A DNA stretch of 64,000 bases from Brevundimonas sp. UBA6550 (GCF_002434505.1 NZ_DJKE01000006.1:62001-126000), one strand, 5' to 3'; shown: positions 1 to 9,933, numbered from the stretch's first letter. Made by a program: numbers and translations. Notes: generated by a model not told the origin, from the letters alone.

Positions 1-224
1 TTGTATAGCGGTATTACGACCGAAATAGATGGCTGCATGGGCTCCACGACGACGGTATGCGCAGCTCGCGCTTGCGGTGTGTCGGTCTTTAGCGATAAAA
101 GCGGATTCGCCAAAGAGATATAATGTGAGCGTTGGGATTGCCAGATTCGTTGATCCAACAAGCTCAAGGCGTTCATCGATGGTTTGCCGACGGGTTTGTC
201 GGGCTTGCAAGAGAACAGCATTGA
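1..224 (+). pseudogene. Broken 3' end of an upstream gene
   Basis: Frame 1 is open from the window edge to a TAA at 121-123 and reads like protein (it contains CMGSTTTVCAARACG). Frame 3 is open from 129 to a TGA at 222-224 and also reads like protein (LIQQAQGVHRWFADGFVGL). The second stop overlaps the proposed TTG start of the next gene at 221 in a TTGA arrangement, as expected for a gene end in an operon. I infer one gene whose frame is broken between about 120 and 129, or a short gene end followed by a remnant. No family was recognised. Confidence 0.35.
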
Positions 225-1204
225 GCGCGTCGTTCAACGATCCAGAATGCCGGCTCGCCCCGGCTGCGGCGCGGCCGGCATTGGTGCTTGGAGGAGCGGG
301 CTTCATCGGATCCGCGCTTCGGCGCCGGTTGGCGATGGAAGGCCGTCCGACGACCGTTCTTACCCGCTCGGCCCCTGCCGATAGGACCTTTGCAGGGGAA
401 ACTTGGATCCAAGGCGACTTTGGGGAGACTGATCTAGTTGCCGAACTGATGAGTCCGAGCCACGATGTCTATCATCTCGTCAGTAACTCATCGCCGGGAA
501 TCGGTAATTGGGATGTTGAGATCGATATCGCCAATACTGTGGTTCCCACGCTACGCCTTATTAAGGCGGCCGTTCGCGTTGGTGTTCGCAAACTAATCTA
601 CGTGTCTTCGGGCGGCACCGTCTATGGTATCCCCGAAGTGCTCCCCATCCCGGAGGACGCGCCGACAAATCCGATATCAGCCTATGGAATTGGCAAGCTT
701 GCGCAGGAGAAATACCTGCTGCTTTTCAATAGGCACCATGGCCTTGACTGCCAGATTCTCCGCGTGGCGAATCCCTATGGTCCGGGGCAGAAACCAGGCG
801 GAAGTCAGGGCGTCGTCGCCAATCTCTTGGGCCAGGCCCTGAAGGGTGAGCCATTTCACATTTGGGGCGACGGCAGTGTCGCTAGAGACTTTGTCCACGT
901 CGACGACGTTGCTCACGCTCTAGTTTTGGCTTCCGACTACATGGGAAACCAGCGGGTCTTCAATGTCGGCAGTGGCCAAGCTCGTCAGATCGCTACGATC
1001 GCTGTGGACATCGAACGTGTGCTCGGACTGCGCAACCAGCCGCGGATCCACCACGAGTCCCGCGGTTTCGATGTACCAGAAAATTATCTGGACATCACGC
1101 GCATAGGTTCAGAAACGGGCTGGGCTCCGACAACGCCTTGGCTGGCGGGATTGGGCGGGACTGCCGAGTGGATACAGCGTATCCATAGTCGTAACGCCAT
1201 GTGA
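221..1204 (+). CDS. NAD-dependent epimerase/dehydratase (extended SDR)
   Basis: This is an extended short-chain dehydrogenase that probably modifies a nucleotide sugar in the cytoplasm for the surface polysaccharide made by this region. The Rossmann motif GGAGFIGS lies near the N-terminus, followed by the YVSSGGTVYG segment and the YxxxK catalytic pair (YGIGK). A conserved RVANPYGPGQ segment and the RDFVHVDDVA segment follow, as in GalE/WcaG-type enzymes. The frame is open back to 29, but its upstream part is Arg/Cys-rich and unlike the family. I chose the TTG at 221 because it overlaps a plausible upstream stop at 222-224 and gives about 327 residues, the usual family size. ATG 179 is the alternative. 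The exact substrate cannot be told. Confidence 0.8.
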   Translation: MSASFNDPECRLAPAAARPALVLGGAGFIGSALRRRLAMEGRPTTVLTRSAPADRTFAGETWIQGDFGETDLVAELMSPSHDVYHLVSNSSPGIGNWDVEIDIANTVVPTLRLIKAAVRVGVRKLIYVSSGGTVYGIPEVLPIPEDAPTNPISAYGIGKLAQEKYLLLFNRHHGLDCQILRVANPYGPGQKPGGSQGVVANLLGQALKGEPFHIWGDGSVARDFVHVDDVAHALVLASDYMGNQRVFNVGSGQARQIATIAVDIERVLGLRNQPRIHHESRGFDVPENYLDITRIGSETGWAPTTPWLAGLGGTAEWIQRIHSRNAM

Positions 1205-1343
1205 GCCTTGCATTGTAGATGGCGGAAAACCTCCGCAGATAGCATTGAACGTGGGCCTTAGGACTGTCGTAACAACGAAATACGAGTATAGTCGGGACCA
1301 CTAGAGAAGCCGAATTTGTTAGAATCGGACAGCCCGATGTGGT

Positions 1344-2420
1344 GTGAGCTTTGATCTGAAGTTGAACATTTGGAAGCGATCCGGTAGCCGGAACAAGCAA
1401 GCAAAGTCCATCACGGGCGCCGAGGCCCAGGACATTGTCAGAATGATCTACGAGGGTGTTCTTCGTCGTCCCCCGGATGAGGTCGGAATGGGCTATTATG
1501 TCCAAGAGTTCGAGCGGGGTCGTAGCATTGCGTCTGTAATGCAGGACTTCCTGGACTCGGACGAGTTTAAGGCCAAGAACTCATCGGTGTCCTTATTCGT
1601 GCCTCCAGGCCACTTCTATTCTCCGATTGTGGAGCCTCGCGAAGCTGACGCCCACCTCTCTAAGCTGGTGCCCGCCGCCGAAGCGGATCATATCGAGGGT
1701 ATCGCCATTGATCGCGCCGCGATGGTGGATCTGTGGAATGACCTCCTTCCGTTCATGCTGTCCTCACCTTTCAAGGATGAGCTGGCGGGTGAAAATCGCT
1801 ATGCCTTTGACAACAGCGCCTATGCATGGGGCGACGGCAGTGTCCTGCACGGCATGCTTCGCTACTTCAGCCCTAAACGGGTTATCGAGATCGGCAGCGG
1901 CTGGTCCTCCGCCTGCATGCTAGACACCGTCGACAAGTATCTCGATGGAAACTGCGAAATTCAGTTCATCGAGCCCTATCCTCAGCTTTTGAGAACAATT
2001 GTCGGCCCAACCCAGAGCAACGTAAGGATATACGAGAATTTCGTTCAGAGCGTGCCGGTCGATATTTACGACGCTCTTGAGCCAAATGACATTCTTCTGA
2101 TTGACTCGACCCATATCGTCAAGACCGGCAGCGATTGTTGCTTTGAGATGTTTAATATCCTACCCCGCCTGAAGCCGGGCGTGATCGTTCACATCCACGA
2201 CATGTTCTGGCCGTTCGAATACCCGCGCCATTGGGTAGTCGACGAGAACCGTTCGTGGAATGAGATCTACGCCATTCGCGCGCTTCTAACCGATAATCCG
2301 AACTGGAAGATCATTATGTTTAACGACTACATGGAACGGTTCGAGTCCGATTTGGTGAAGAAGACTTATCCAACATTCCTGAAGGCCGCGGGTGCCGCGC
2401 TCTGGCTCCAACGCCTATAA
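1344..2420 (+). CDS. DUF4214 domain fused to class I methyltransferase
   Basis: A 358-residue cytoplasmic protein with two parts. Residues of about 25-80 match DUF4214 (YEGVLRRPPDEVGMGYY, then a DSDEFK end), a short helical module often attached to surface-glycan enzymes. Residues of about 170-330 are a class I SAM-dependent methyltransferase of the Methyltransf_24 type, with motif I EIGSGWSSACML, an acidic IEPYP after strand 2, and DILLIDSTH followed by VIVHIHDMFWP. Start is GTG at 1344. It lies 139 bases after the epimerase and 70 bases before rfbC, on the same strand, so it probably methylates a sugar or glycan of this cluster. The acceptor is unknown. Confidence 0.75.
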   Translation: MSFDLKLNIWKRSGSRNKQAKSITGAEAQDIVRMIYEGVLRRPPDEVGMGYYVQEFERGRSIASVMQDFLDSDEFKAKNSSVSLFVPPGHFYSPIVEPREADAHLSKLVPAAEADHIEGIAIDRAAMVDLWNDLLPFMLSSPFKDELAGENRYAFDNSAYAWGDGSVLHGMLRYFSPKRVIEIGSGWSSACMLDTVDKYLDGNCEIQFIEPYPQLLRTIVGPTQSNVRIYENFVQSVPVDIYDALEPNDILLIDSTHIVKTGSDCCFEMFNILPRLKPGVIVHIHDMFWPFEYPRHWVVDENRSWNEIYAIRALLTDNPNWKIIMFNDYMERFESDLVKKTYPTFLKAAGAALWLQRL

Positions 2421-2490
2421 GGTTGTTGAGCCGGCGATCTTTTGTCCTTTGAAACGCTGGCAGGCCGCAGCGGAAAAGTGGAACCCTTCG

Positions 2491-3054
<564 letters not shown>

Positions 3055-3096
3055 GACTTGGTGCAGGTCTCGATGTACGGACTATTGGAGTAAGAT

Positions 3097-4152
3097 ATGC
3101 GGATTTTTATTACCGGTGCGGCCGGTTTCATCGGGTCGGCGTTGGCTCGCCACCTGATCGCCGACAGCGATCATGAGATTATGGTGTATGACAAACTCAC
3201 ATACGCCGGATTGCTGAGTTCTTTGGCAGAGATTTCCGACAGCCCGCGCTACCGGTTCGTTCAGGGCGACATCTGCGACGCCACCGCCGTTTCCGCGGCC
3301 TTGGCTGACTTTCAACCCGACGTTATCGCTCACTTGGCGGCCGAAAGTCACGTCGATCGGTCAATCGACGGCCCGGGCGAGTTCGTGCAGACCAATGTGG
3401 TCGGAACCTTCGTTATGCTTCAGCAGGCGCTGCAGCATTTTCGCGGCCTCGACGCCGACCGCCAAAAACGTTTCCGCTTCCACCACATCTCCACAGATGA
3501 GGTTTTCGGCTCACTGGGCGCCTCGGGCTTATTCGAAGAGACGACGGCTTATGATCCGCGATCGCCCTACTCCGCGTCCAAGGCGGCATCGGATCACCTT
3601 GCTCGAGCCTGGTGGCACACCTACGGACTCCCCGTCCTGGTGACCAACTGCTCAAACAACTACGGACCCTATCACTTCCCGGAAAAGCTGATCCCTCTGA
3701 TCATTCTCAAAGCGCTAGCGGGCGAGCAGCTTCCAGTCTACGGCGACGGTTCTAACGTGCGGGACTGGCTGTTTGTGGAGGACCATGCCCGTGCCTTGAG
3801 GTCGGTTTTCGAACGCGGGGCGCCCGGCGAGACTTACAACGTCGGCGGCAATGCCGAACGTCGGAACATCGACGTCGTGAAGTCGATCTGCACAGTCCTG
3901 GACCGGATCCAGCCGCGTGAAGATGGCCTGCCCTACAGCGACCAGATCACGTTCGTTTCCGACCGGCCTGGTCACGACCAGCGCTATGCGATTGACGCGT
4001 CCAAGATTCGCCGGGAATTGGGCTGGACACCGGTCGTGACGTTCGAAGAAGGCGTAGAACGGACAGTACGGTGGTTCCTGTCCAACCGGCCATGGTGGGA
4101 GGACATTATCGCCCGACGCTATGCTACCCAGCGGTTGGGGCAGGATGGCTAA
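3097..4152 (+). CDS. rfbB: dTDP-glucose 4,6-dehydratase
   Basis: RfbB/RmlB converts dTDP-glucose to dTDP-4-keto-6-deoxyglucose, the second step of dTDP-L-rhamnose synthesis. It is a 351-residue extended SDR with the NAD motif GAAGFIGS near residue 7, the [15 protein letters not shown] segment, the [10 protein letters not shown] active-site stretch containing the Asp-Glu pair, and the YSASK catalytic motif. The [12 protein letters not shown] segment and [14 protein letters not shown] are characteristic of this enzyme rather than of GalE. A spaced AG-rich ribosome site precedes ATG 3097. The end overlaps rfbD by 8 bases, so the two are probably translationally coupled. Confidence 0.96.
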   Translation: MRIFITGAAGFIGSALARHLIADSDHEIMVYDKLTYAGLLSSLAEISDSPRYRFVQGDICDATAVSAALADFQPDVIAHLAAESHVDRSIDGPGEFVQTNVVGTFVMLQQALQHFRGLDADRQKRFRFHHISTDEVFGSLGASGLFEETTAYDPRSPYSASKAASDHLARAWWHTYGLPVLVTNCSNNYGPYHFPEKLIPLIILKALAGEQLPVYGDGSNVRDWLFVEDHARALRSVFERGAPGETYNVGGNAERRNIDVVKSICTVLDRIQPREDGLPYSDQITFVSDRPGHDQRYAIDASKIRRELGWTPVVTFEEGVERTVRWFLSNRPWWEDIIARRYATQRLGQDG

Positions 4153-5047
4153 GCCGATCGATATCCTAATCACGGGCGGCGCAGGTCAAGTCGGGCTTGA
4201 ACTCGCGGAGATCGTATGGCCTGCAGAGGTGCAGCTGCACACACCCGGCCGCGACCAGCTCGATTTTGCCGATCCCCACAGTGTCGCGGCCCTGTTCGAG
4301 AAGCAGCGGTTCGATGCTGTGATCAATAGTGCGGCATACACCGCCGTCGATCGCGCCGAACAGGAGGTGGCTGCCGCTTTCGCAGCCAATGCCCTAGGCC
4401 CCGCCTTGCTGGCAGATCACACGCGCCAGGCCGGCATTCCCCTGATCCAGATCTCGACCGACTATGTGTTCGATGGTCGGTCGGACCGCCCCTATGAGGA
4501 GAGCGATCCGGTCGATCCCTTAGGTGTATACGGCGCCAGCAAACTGGCCGGAGAGTTGGCGGTCCGAAGAGGAAACCCACGCAGCGTCGTCCTAAGAACC
4601 GCATGGGTGCTCAGCCGGCACAGAAGCAACTTTCTGAAGACCATGCTGCGAATCGGCGCTACCCGGCCAATGGTGCGCGTGGTGGATGATCAGTTCGGCT
4701 GCCCGACATCAGCGCGAGACATTGCCACAGCGCTCTCAACAGTGACGCTGCGGATGATCGACGATGCGCAGGCGCCGACCGGTGTCTATCATTTCGTCAA
4801 CAAAGGCGAGACCAGTTGGTGCGGCCTGGCGCAGGAAATCTTTCGCGTGAGCGGGATGCTCGGCGGTCCGACCTCGGTAGTCGAAGGAATTTCGACTAGC
4901 GCCTATCCCACGCCGGCCCGACGGCCGGGCCGATCTAGCCTTTCAACTGCAAAGTTGATGGCAGATTTCGGTATTACGCCGCGGGAATGGAAAATGGCAG
5001 TGGCGGATATCATCCCGCTCGTCCTCAGCAAGGAAGCGACACAATGA
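4145..5047 (+). CDS. rfbD: dTDP-4-dehydrorhamnose reductase
   Basis: RfbD/RmlD performs the last step, the NAD(P)H-dependent reduction to dTDP-L-rhamnose. The protein starts with [11 protein letters not shown], the family's GxxGxxG, and carries [24 protein letters not shown] and YGASK, all diagnostic. The C-terminal half contains the substrate-binding [10 protein letters not shown] stretch and a [10 protein letters not shown] segment. I chose ATG 4145 (300 residues) over 4121 because the former begins directly at the Rossmann strand and overlaps rfbB by 8 bases. Its end shares an ATGA with the rfbA start. Confidence 0.95.
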   Translation: MAKPIDILITGGAGQVGLELAEIVWPAEVQLHTPGRDQLDFADPHSVAALFEKQRFDAVINSAAYTAVDRAEQEVAAAFAANALGPALLADHTRQAGIPLIQISTDYVFDGRSDRPYEESDPVDPLGVYGASKLAGELAVRRGNPRSVVLRTAWVLSRHRSNFLKTMLRIGATRPMVRVVDDQFGCPTSARDIATALSTVTLRMIDDAQAPTGVYHFVNKGETSWCGLAQEIFRVSGMLGGPTSVVEGISTSAYPTPARRPGRSSLSTAKLMADFGITPREWKMAVADIIPLVLSKEATQ

Positions 5048-5913
5048 AAGGCATCATTCTAGCTGGCGGGTCAGGCACGCGCCTGCACCCCATGACCCTC
5101 GTAACGTCCAAACAACTTATGCCGGTCTACGACAAGCCGATGATCTACTATCCGCTGTCGACTCTCATGCTGGCCGGTATCCGGGAAGTCCTTATTATTT
5201 CAACTCCCCGCGATATTCCCTCGTTTCAGGCTCTTCTCGGCGATGGGTCGCGCTGGGGAATGTCGATCGAGTACGCAGTGCAACCCAGCCCGGACGGTTT
5301 GGCCCAAGCCTATATCATCGGGGCGGATTTTGTCGGTTCGTCACCGTCCGTTCTGATCCTCGGCGACAACATTTTCTATGGCCATGGCATCACTGATCTG
5401 TTTGGCAGTGCCATCTCGCGCCCGACCGGAGCGACAGTGTTCGCTTACCACGTCAACGACCCGGAGCGGTACGGCGTTGTCGAGTTCGACGATCGGATGA
5501 AGGCCTTAAGCATTGAGGAGAAGCCTGCTGAGCCGAAATCGCCTTGGGCTGTGACCGGTCTCTATTTTTATGACAGCGACGTCATCGAAATTGCTGCGAA
5601 CCTTAAGCCGTCCGCAAGGGGTGAGCTCGAAATCACGGACGTCAATCGCGAGTATCTGTCTCGTGGAAGGCTTTCGGTCGAGATAATGGGACGGGGCTTC
5701 GCATGGCTTGACACTGGTACACCCGACAGCCTCCTGGAGGCGGGAGAATTCGTCCGCACCCTTGAAAAACGCCAGGGGTTCAAAGTCGCCTGTCCTGAGG
5801 AGATCGCATTTGAGCAAGGATTCATCGGTGCCGCCGAGATGGAGGTGCTCATTTCCGCTCTCGGCAAGAGCGACTATGGGCGCTATCTCGCGGCGACTAT
5901 GACGCGAAAATAG
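5044..5913 (+). CDS. rfbA: Glucose-1-phosphate thymidylyltransferase
   Basis: RfbA/RmlA joins glucose-1-phosphate to dTTP and so opens the dTDP-L-rhamnose pathway. The nucleotidyltransferase signature [11 protein letters not shown] sits at residues of about 7-17, followed by [16 protein letters not shown], the ILGDNIFYG metal site and the EEKPAEPKS substrate segment; [16 protein letters not shown] is typical near the end. ATG 5044 overlaps the rfbD stop (ATGA), giving 289 residues, the normal length. Last gene of the rfb operon; it faces the convergent export cluster 38 bases away. Confidence 0.96.
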   Translation: MKGIILAGGSGTRLHPMTLVTSKQLMPVYDKPMIYYPLSTLMLAGIREVLIISTPRDIPSFQALLGDGSRWGMSIEYAVQPSPDGLAQAYIIGADFVGSSPSVLILGDNIFYGHGITDLFGSAISRPTGATVFAYHVNDPERYGVVEFDDRMKALSIEEKPAEPKSPWAVTGLYFYDSDVIEIAANLKPSARGELEITDVNREYLSRGRLSVEIMGRGFAWLDTGTPDSLLEAGEFVRTLEKRQGFKVACPEEIAFEQGFIGAAEMEVLISALGKSDYGRYLAATMTRK

Positions 5914-5951
5914 TTGCTCCTTTTGGGGCGGGTGGGTCTCCGGCGCTCAGG

Positions 5952-6911
5952 CTAGAGAACCGGCTCCGTCAACTCCACCCGCACGCCCTCGAAGAAAAAA
6001 TCGCCGCCCAACGAACTCTCGGAAATCGCCACCTGAAGTTCCGAGAAGTTCGGATATTTCCATTGATGGGTCGATGACAAACTGTACCGACCCGGTTGTT
6101 GCGGCTCAAAGGGGGTCACAGTGTAGGACGTCATGTCTCCCCATTCGACACGGAAGTGATGCCGTGCAGTATCCTTATCGACGGCGAATCGGACTTCAGC
6201 CTCCCACCGGCCTGGGGGCAACCAGACATATGGTCCGAGGACCAGCCTCCGAGGGCGCCCTGTTACGTCGATGCGTCCGACAGCTTCGTCGCCGTCGGAA
6301 CCCGAATCGTAGGTGAATAGCTCGCGCGGCCATTCCATTGCAGCGCCGGCGGTAAAAGGCCTCTGTTCCAATAAGCCTAGAACATCCTGCGCAAGGCGTC
6401 TGCGAGCGCTGTCCAGCTTCACAGGCTCCAGTTCTGGTACAGTGATCATGACACCGTCAAAAGCTTCGAATATGCGTGTCCCCGCCAGCAGATCGCTATC
6501 GCTGAAGCGCCGAGTGAAGCTCTCGGGAAGCGCGTGCCCGAGGGCCAGAATACTGGATGCGTTTACGAAGCTGCGGGCATGGGGCGCGCCGAACAGGTTA
6601 ACGGCGGCCTCAGGTGAAGACGCCAACCCCGTCGAGATAATCGCGAACTGGTCGATCGCGAGCCTGTAGGTGCTTTCTGCCTCGAACACCACCGCCAGGG
6701 TCTCTGTTGGTCGGGATATCATAATTTCATCGTTGAGATTGATGATCACCACATCCCAACCGAGCGTCCCTGCTGCCGCCTCTAGCGCCCCGAGCCAGGC
6801 TGGCGTGTGCAGCGAGGGAGCGATTAGGACGCAACGTGGGACGCACGCGCGAACCTGGCCTGCCGCATCGACCATTGTGGCGGGCGTGGCGGTGGGCTCT
6901 GCTGTCGCCAT
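5952..6911 (-). CDS. Glycan-cluster protein of unknown function, C-terminal beta-sandwich
   Basis: A roughly 319-residue protein with no catalytic motif that I recognise. The first 190 residues alternate hydrophobic strands and helices in a Rossmann-like way (VLIAPSLHTPAWLGALEAAA, then DVVIINLND). Residues of about 210-310 look like a beta-sandwich carbohydrate-binding module: GPYVWLPPGRWEAEVRF, then HHFRVEWGD and PGRYSL. It is the last gene of the kps-like export run, directly after the ATPase gene. Start is uncertain: ATG 6911 lies just beyond the ATPase stop, while GTG 6935 would overlap it. I infer a role in recognising or modifying the exported glycan, not proven. Confidence 0.65.
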   Translation of the reverse strand: MATAEPTATPATMVDAAGQVRACVPRCVLIAPSLHTPAWLGALEAAAGTLGWDVVIINLNDEIMISRPTETLAVVFEAESTYRLAIDQFAIISTGLASSPEAAVNLFGAPHARSFVNASSILALGHALPESFTRRFSDSDLLAGTRIFEAFDGVMITVPELEPVKLDSARRRLAQDVLGLLEQRPFTAGAAMEWPRELFTYDSGSDGDEAVGRIDVTGRPRRLVLGPYVWLPPGRWEAEVRFAVDKDTARHHFRVEWGDMTSYTVTPFEPQQPGRYSLSSTHQWKYPNFSELQVAISESSLGGDFFFEGVRVELTEPVL

Positions 6912-6916
6912 CGAAG

Positions 6917-7597
6917 TCAAACCGCTTTCAGCCACGAGTAAATTTCCACCGCTTCGTTGACGTCATCAAAAATCTTGGCTTTTCCGCTTTCGATGACGAG
7001 TGCGCGATCGCAATGTGCGGCTATGAGGGCGACTTCATGCGAAGCCATGACGAAAGCCCGATCAGCCCGGTGCTCAAACAACTCTTCCTGACATTTTCGC
7101 TGGAATCGGGCGTCTCCTACAGCCACCAGCTCGTCGATCAGGTAACAATCGAAATCGATCGCCAGCGAAAGGCCAAAGGCCAAGCGGGCCCGCATCCCAG
7201 AAGAATAGTGCTTGACCTGTTGTTTAAGGGCCGAACCCAGCTCGGCAAAATCATCGACGCGTGTGAGCGTGTCCTGAAAATCCCGATCATAGATGCGTGA
7301 GAGAAAACGTATGTTGTCCAGTCCTGAAAGGCTGCCTTGAAAACCGCCGCCGAAACCGATCGGCCAAGACGAACTCATGTTCCACCCAATCTGGCCAGCC
7401 GAAGCCGGCAATATCCCGCCGAGCATCTTGATCAGGGTGGACTTCCCTTGTCCGTTCCGGCCTAGAAGCGCGAGCCGGTCCGACCGGCCCAAGTCCAGAT
7501 CAAGACTGTCGAAAATGACTTTCGAAGTGCCGCGGTAGGTCTTTGCCAGACCCCGGACACGAAGGCCTATTGGGTCTGCACTCGGATCAGCCAGCAT
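6917..7597 (-). CDS. Polysaccharide ABC exporter, ATP-binding subunit (KpsT-like)
   Basis: A 226-residue ATPase that should power export of a capsule- or O-antigen-like polysaccharide across the inner membrane with the KpsM-like permease. It has a Walker A motif GRNGQGKST, an ABC signature at YSSGMRARL, a Walker B ending in LIDE and a switch His in MASHE. The short length and GFGGGFQGSLSG segment fit the KpsT/RkpT group, not Wzt, which carries a long C-terminal domain. ATG at 7597 overlaps the stop of the upstream kpsE-like gene by one base (TGATG), implying coupling. Confidence 0.9.
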   Translation of the reverse strand: MLADPSADPIGLRVRGLAKTYRGTSKVIFDSLDLDLGRSDRLALLGRNGQGKSTLIKMLGGILPASAGQIGWNMSSSWPIGFGGGFQGSLSGLDNIRFLSRIYDRDFQDTLTRVDDFAELGSALKQQVKHYSSGMRARLAFGLSLAIDFDCYLIDELVAVGDARFQRKCQEELFEHRADRAFVMASHEVALIAAHCDRALVIESGKAKIFDDVNEAVEIYSWLKAV

Positions 7598-8763
7598 CAG
7601 CCGTGCCTGTGTTCACGGACTCCTGCCCATACGAGCCATCCGATGCCGTAAAGGCCGAAAAGTGTTGCAAAGACAGTCAGAATCGCTAGCCAGCGTTTAG
7701 GCTCCTCGGGTTCATCAGGCAGGCTGGGGCTGACGACACGATCCAAATAAAGCTTCTGTTTCTGCGCATCCTGTTCAGCCGAAATCACCACGGCGGATGC
7801 CATGGCAAACTCCTTATCCGCCAATTCTCGCTCTAGAACCAAGGCTTCATAGGTGCTCGCCTTAGAGGCTAGGGACTCGGAGCCGCCCGCGAGGCTGCCA
7901 CGCTCGGCCTCGATCTGACGCTCATAGGCGGCTATGCGGCCATCCAGCATCGGCAATTGTGGACTGGTCGGGGCATCTTGAGCCAACTGCGCTCTTTCCG
8001 CGCGCAGTTGTGCAACGCTGGCTCGGAGACCGCCTATCAGTTCCGAACTCTCTCGCGCGTTGATCTGGGGATCGAGAAACTGCTCTTGGGTCTGGAAGGC
8101 TAAAAGCTTGCGCCGGCTTTCGTTCGCCGCCGCTGACGCGCTCTCTCTTGCCCGGAGCGCATTCGCTACGGCGTCACGGGAAGCCCGTTCGTTCAGACGG
8201 TTTACCAGTTGCTCACCGCCGCTCAGCAGGCCCTCGGCCAATCGATTGGCGTCGCGAGCCGAAAAGGCCTCGACGCGGAGTTTGCTGATGCCCGTGGTGG
8301 AGTCGTAGCCTACCACGACGAAGCGCTTGAATGCACTGAAGAGCGCCTCGGAACTGCGGCGTTCCCAAGGTCGCGGATAGGACGTCAATATATCGGAGCC
8401 CCGCTGACCCAGCATTTTCTCAATGTCGTTGCGCTTGCTCAGTTCTGTCAGGCTGTCACGCGACCGGATGTATTCATGAACTGCGAAGGCGTCGGTTTGG
8501 GTGCTTGCTAGACCAACGCCTTGGAGAGCCACGCCCAAAGACGACGGCTGAGAGCCGCCGCTTGGCGCACGCACGATGAACTGAGCCTCAGAGACGTAGC
8601 GGGGCGCGGCGATAAACAGATAGTAGATCGCCGCCAGCAGCGTCGGAATGAGCACAACTACGATGAATGGCCAAGGGGCCCGCCTTAGCAGCGGTGCCTT
8701 CATTCGCATCGTTGCCCCTGACGCCGACAGCGGGCCGAGGTATTTGAGAGGATTGTCGGTCAT
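7597..8763 (-). CDS. Polysaccharide export inner-membrane protein (KpsE/Wzz-like)
   Basis: A 388-residue polysaccharide co-polymerase/export protein. One membrane helix lies near residues 30-52 (FIVVVLIPTLLAAIYYLFI), followed by APRYVSEAQFIVRAPSGG, typical of KpsE/RkpR/Wzz proteins. A long, Ala/Arg/Glu-rich periplasmic coiled-coil region follows (about 190-330), and a second helix lies near 360-380 before a short basic tail. KpsE proteins link the inner-membrane ABC exporter to the periplasmic and outer-membrane export parts; those outer parts (KpsD/Wza-like) are not in this window. It sits between the permease and ATPase genes, overlapping the latter by one base. Confidence 0.88.
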   Translation of the reverse strand: MTDNPLKYLGPLSASGATMRMKAPLLRRAPWPFIVVVLIPTLLAAIYYLFIAAPRYVSEAQFIVRAPSGGSQPSSLGVALQGVGLASTQTDAFAVHEYIRSRDSLTELSKRNDIEKMLGQRGSDILTSYPRPWERRSSEALFSAFKRFVVVGYDSTTGISKLRVEAFSARDANRLAEGLLSGGEQLVNRLNERASRDAVANALRARESASAAANESRRKLLAFQTQEQFLDPQINARESSELIGGLRASVAQLRAERAQLAQDAPTSPQLPMLDGRIAAYERQIEAERGSLAGGSESLASKASTYEALVLERELADKEFAMASAVVISAEQDAQKQKLYLDRVVSPSLPDEPEEPKRWLAILTVFATLFGLYGIGWLVWAGVREHRHG

Positions 8764-8805
8764 AGAGTATCCATCGAGGCAGGGGCCACGGGTTCAAGGC
8801 CGCCG

Positions 8806-9588
8806 TCATTCCACATCAACATGGTCCTTCGACGAGGCGAGCAAGAGTAAGCCGATCAGATTGAGCAGCCCTGCGCACACAACTGCATAAACTGGATGAT
8901 AATAGGTCGGTACGAACTCGCCAAACACGCCGTCCCGGATCATCTCGATGGCGTTAGGGTAGGGAACAAGCAAAAACGGTTCACGAAAACGATCAGGTAT
9001 CCAGCCAACCATGAAGAATGCCCCTGAAACTGGTATGAGCGCGTATGTCAGGACCGGCACAAGTCGCTCCATGAGATCCGATCTCATCGAGGTCGCCGCC
9101 ATGATGATGGCAGTTCCGTTGCCCATCAGGGCCAGCAGTATCCATCCTGAATAAAGCAGCAGCCAGCTGGCGGGCAAACTAACCTGTCCCAATGCTACGA
9201 GGAGGACGTAAACGACCAAAAACGCCGCAGTCCCCCCCGCGAACTCAAGAAGGTTGCGTGCGAGGAACAGGTGCAGGACCGAAATCTGCCGGTGATGCAT
9301 AAGGCCGATATTGCTCTGAAGTGCATACATGCTGAACCCTATCTGGTGCCTCAGCAACAACAGGCTCATGTAACCCGTCATCACGAACGGGCCCAGGCGG
9401 ATGCCGTGCTCATAGGCCGGCTTGATCAACGACCACATGACCAGAACGAATAGGCAGAACACCAAAGGTTCGCCAACGACCCAGAGAAAGCCCAAACCTT
9501 CACGCCCGAAACGGGTCGTGGTCTCGCGCATCATCAGCGCGCCGATAATTTTAAGGTGACGGCGAAGAGGGCTGATCGATATCAACAT
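8806..9588 (-). CDS. Polysaccharide ABC exporter, permease subunit (KpsM-like)
   Basis: A 260-residue ABC-2 type permease with six predicted membrane helices. The N-terminal RETTTRFGREGLGFLWVVGEPL is the conserved amphipathic segment preceding helix 1 of KpsM/Wzm/RkpM permeases, and the C-terminal FLLVPYPNAIEMIRDGVFGEF is also family-typical. The ORF is open to 9741, but that upstream 51-residue stretch is Trp/Cys/Arg-rich and unlike the family, so ATG 9588 is preferred. It heads the export run; the next gene begins 43 bases further on. It probably exports the rhamnose-containing glycan made nearby, an inference from location only. Confidence 0.9.
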   Translation of the reverse strand: MLISISPLRRHLKIIGALMMRETTTRFGREGLGFLWVVGEPLVFCLFVLVMWSLIKPAYEHGIRLGPFVMTGYMSLLLLRHQIGFSMYALQSNIGLMHHRQISVLHLFLARNLLEFAGGTAAFLVVYVLLVALGQVSLPASWLLLYSGWILLALMGNGTAIIMAATSMRSDLMERLVPVLTYALIPVSGAFFMVGWIPDRFREPFLLVPYPNAIEMIRDGVFGEFVPTYYHPVYAVVCAGLLNLIGLLLLASSKDHVDVE

Positions 9589-9707
9589 TATATAGAAATG
9601 CCTCGGTTCCGACAGACATTCCGTCCCGCTGCCGCCTGGAGCCCACATGATTTCGCTGCACCATAGGGAGCCTCGAAGGCGGTGCAAGCACCAATTGTTC
9701 AGGAAGG

Positions 9708-9890
9708 TCACCTGGAAGGATTGGCTTTTGCTCCGGCCCAAGGAGCTTCTGTTCTAAAGCCAAGGCGGCTCGCGGCTTCAAGCAGGTTTCGGCTGTAGGT
9801 CTCAATCCCAGTGCCCTGAGACGCGGCAAGATTGAAACCGTCGATGCAGATCGGAGGCCGATCCGATTTCTCGCGCGGCGTTGTGGACAT
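9708..9890 (-). pseudogene. N-terminal remnant of a group-1 glycosyltransferase
   Basis: A 60-codon reading frame beginning at ATG 9890. Residues of about 13-45 (ICIDGFNLAASQGTGIETYSRNL and the LGFRTE that follows) match the start of GT4-type glycosyltransferases, where a first strand leads into the GTG-V-TYxRNL loop and helix. The match ends after about 48 residues, and neither this nor the other minus-strand frames continues into a glycosyltransferase body. The remaining 300 or more residues are missing. I read this as the stump of a gene deleted during rearrangement of the island. Confidence 0.6.
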
Positions 9891-9933
9891 TCAGACTCAT
9901 CTCGCGAAGCGGAGGCTTGTTGTGTCTGACCGG

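Noticed and set aside
9589-9741. 51-residue extension of the KpsM-like permease
   Set aside because: Trp/Cys/Arg-rich, not like any permease N-terminus; ATG 9588 starts the family sequence.
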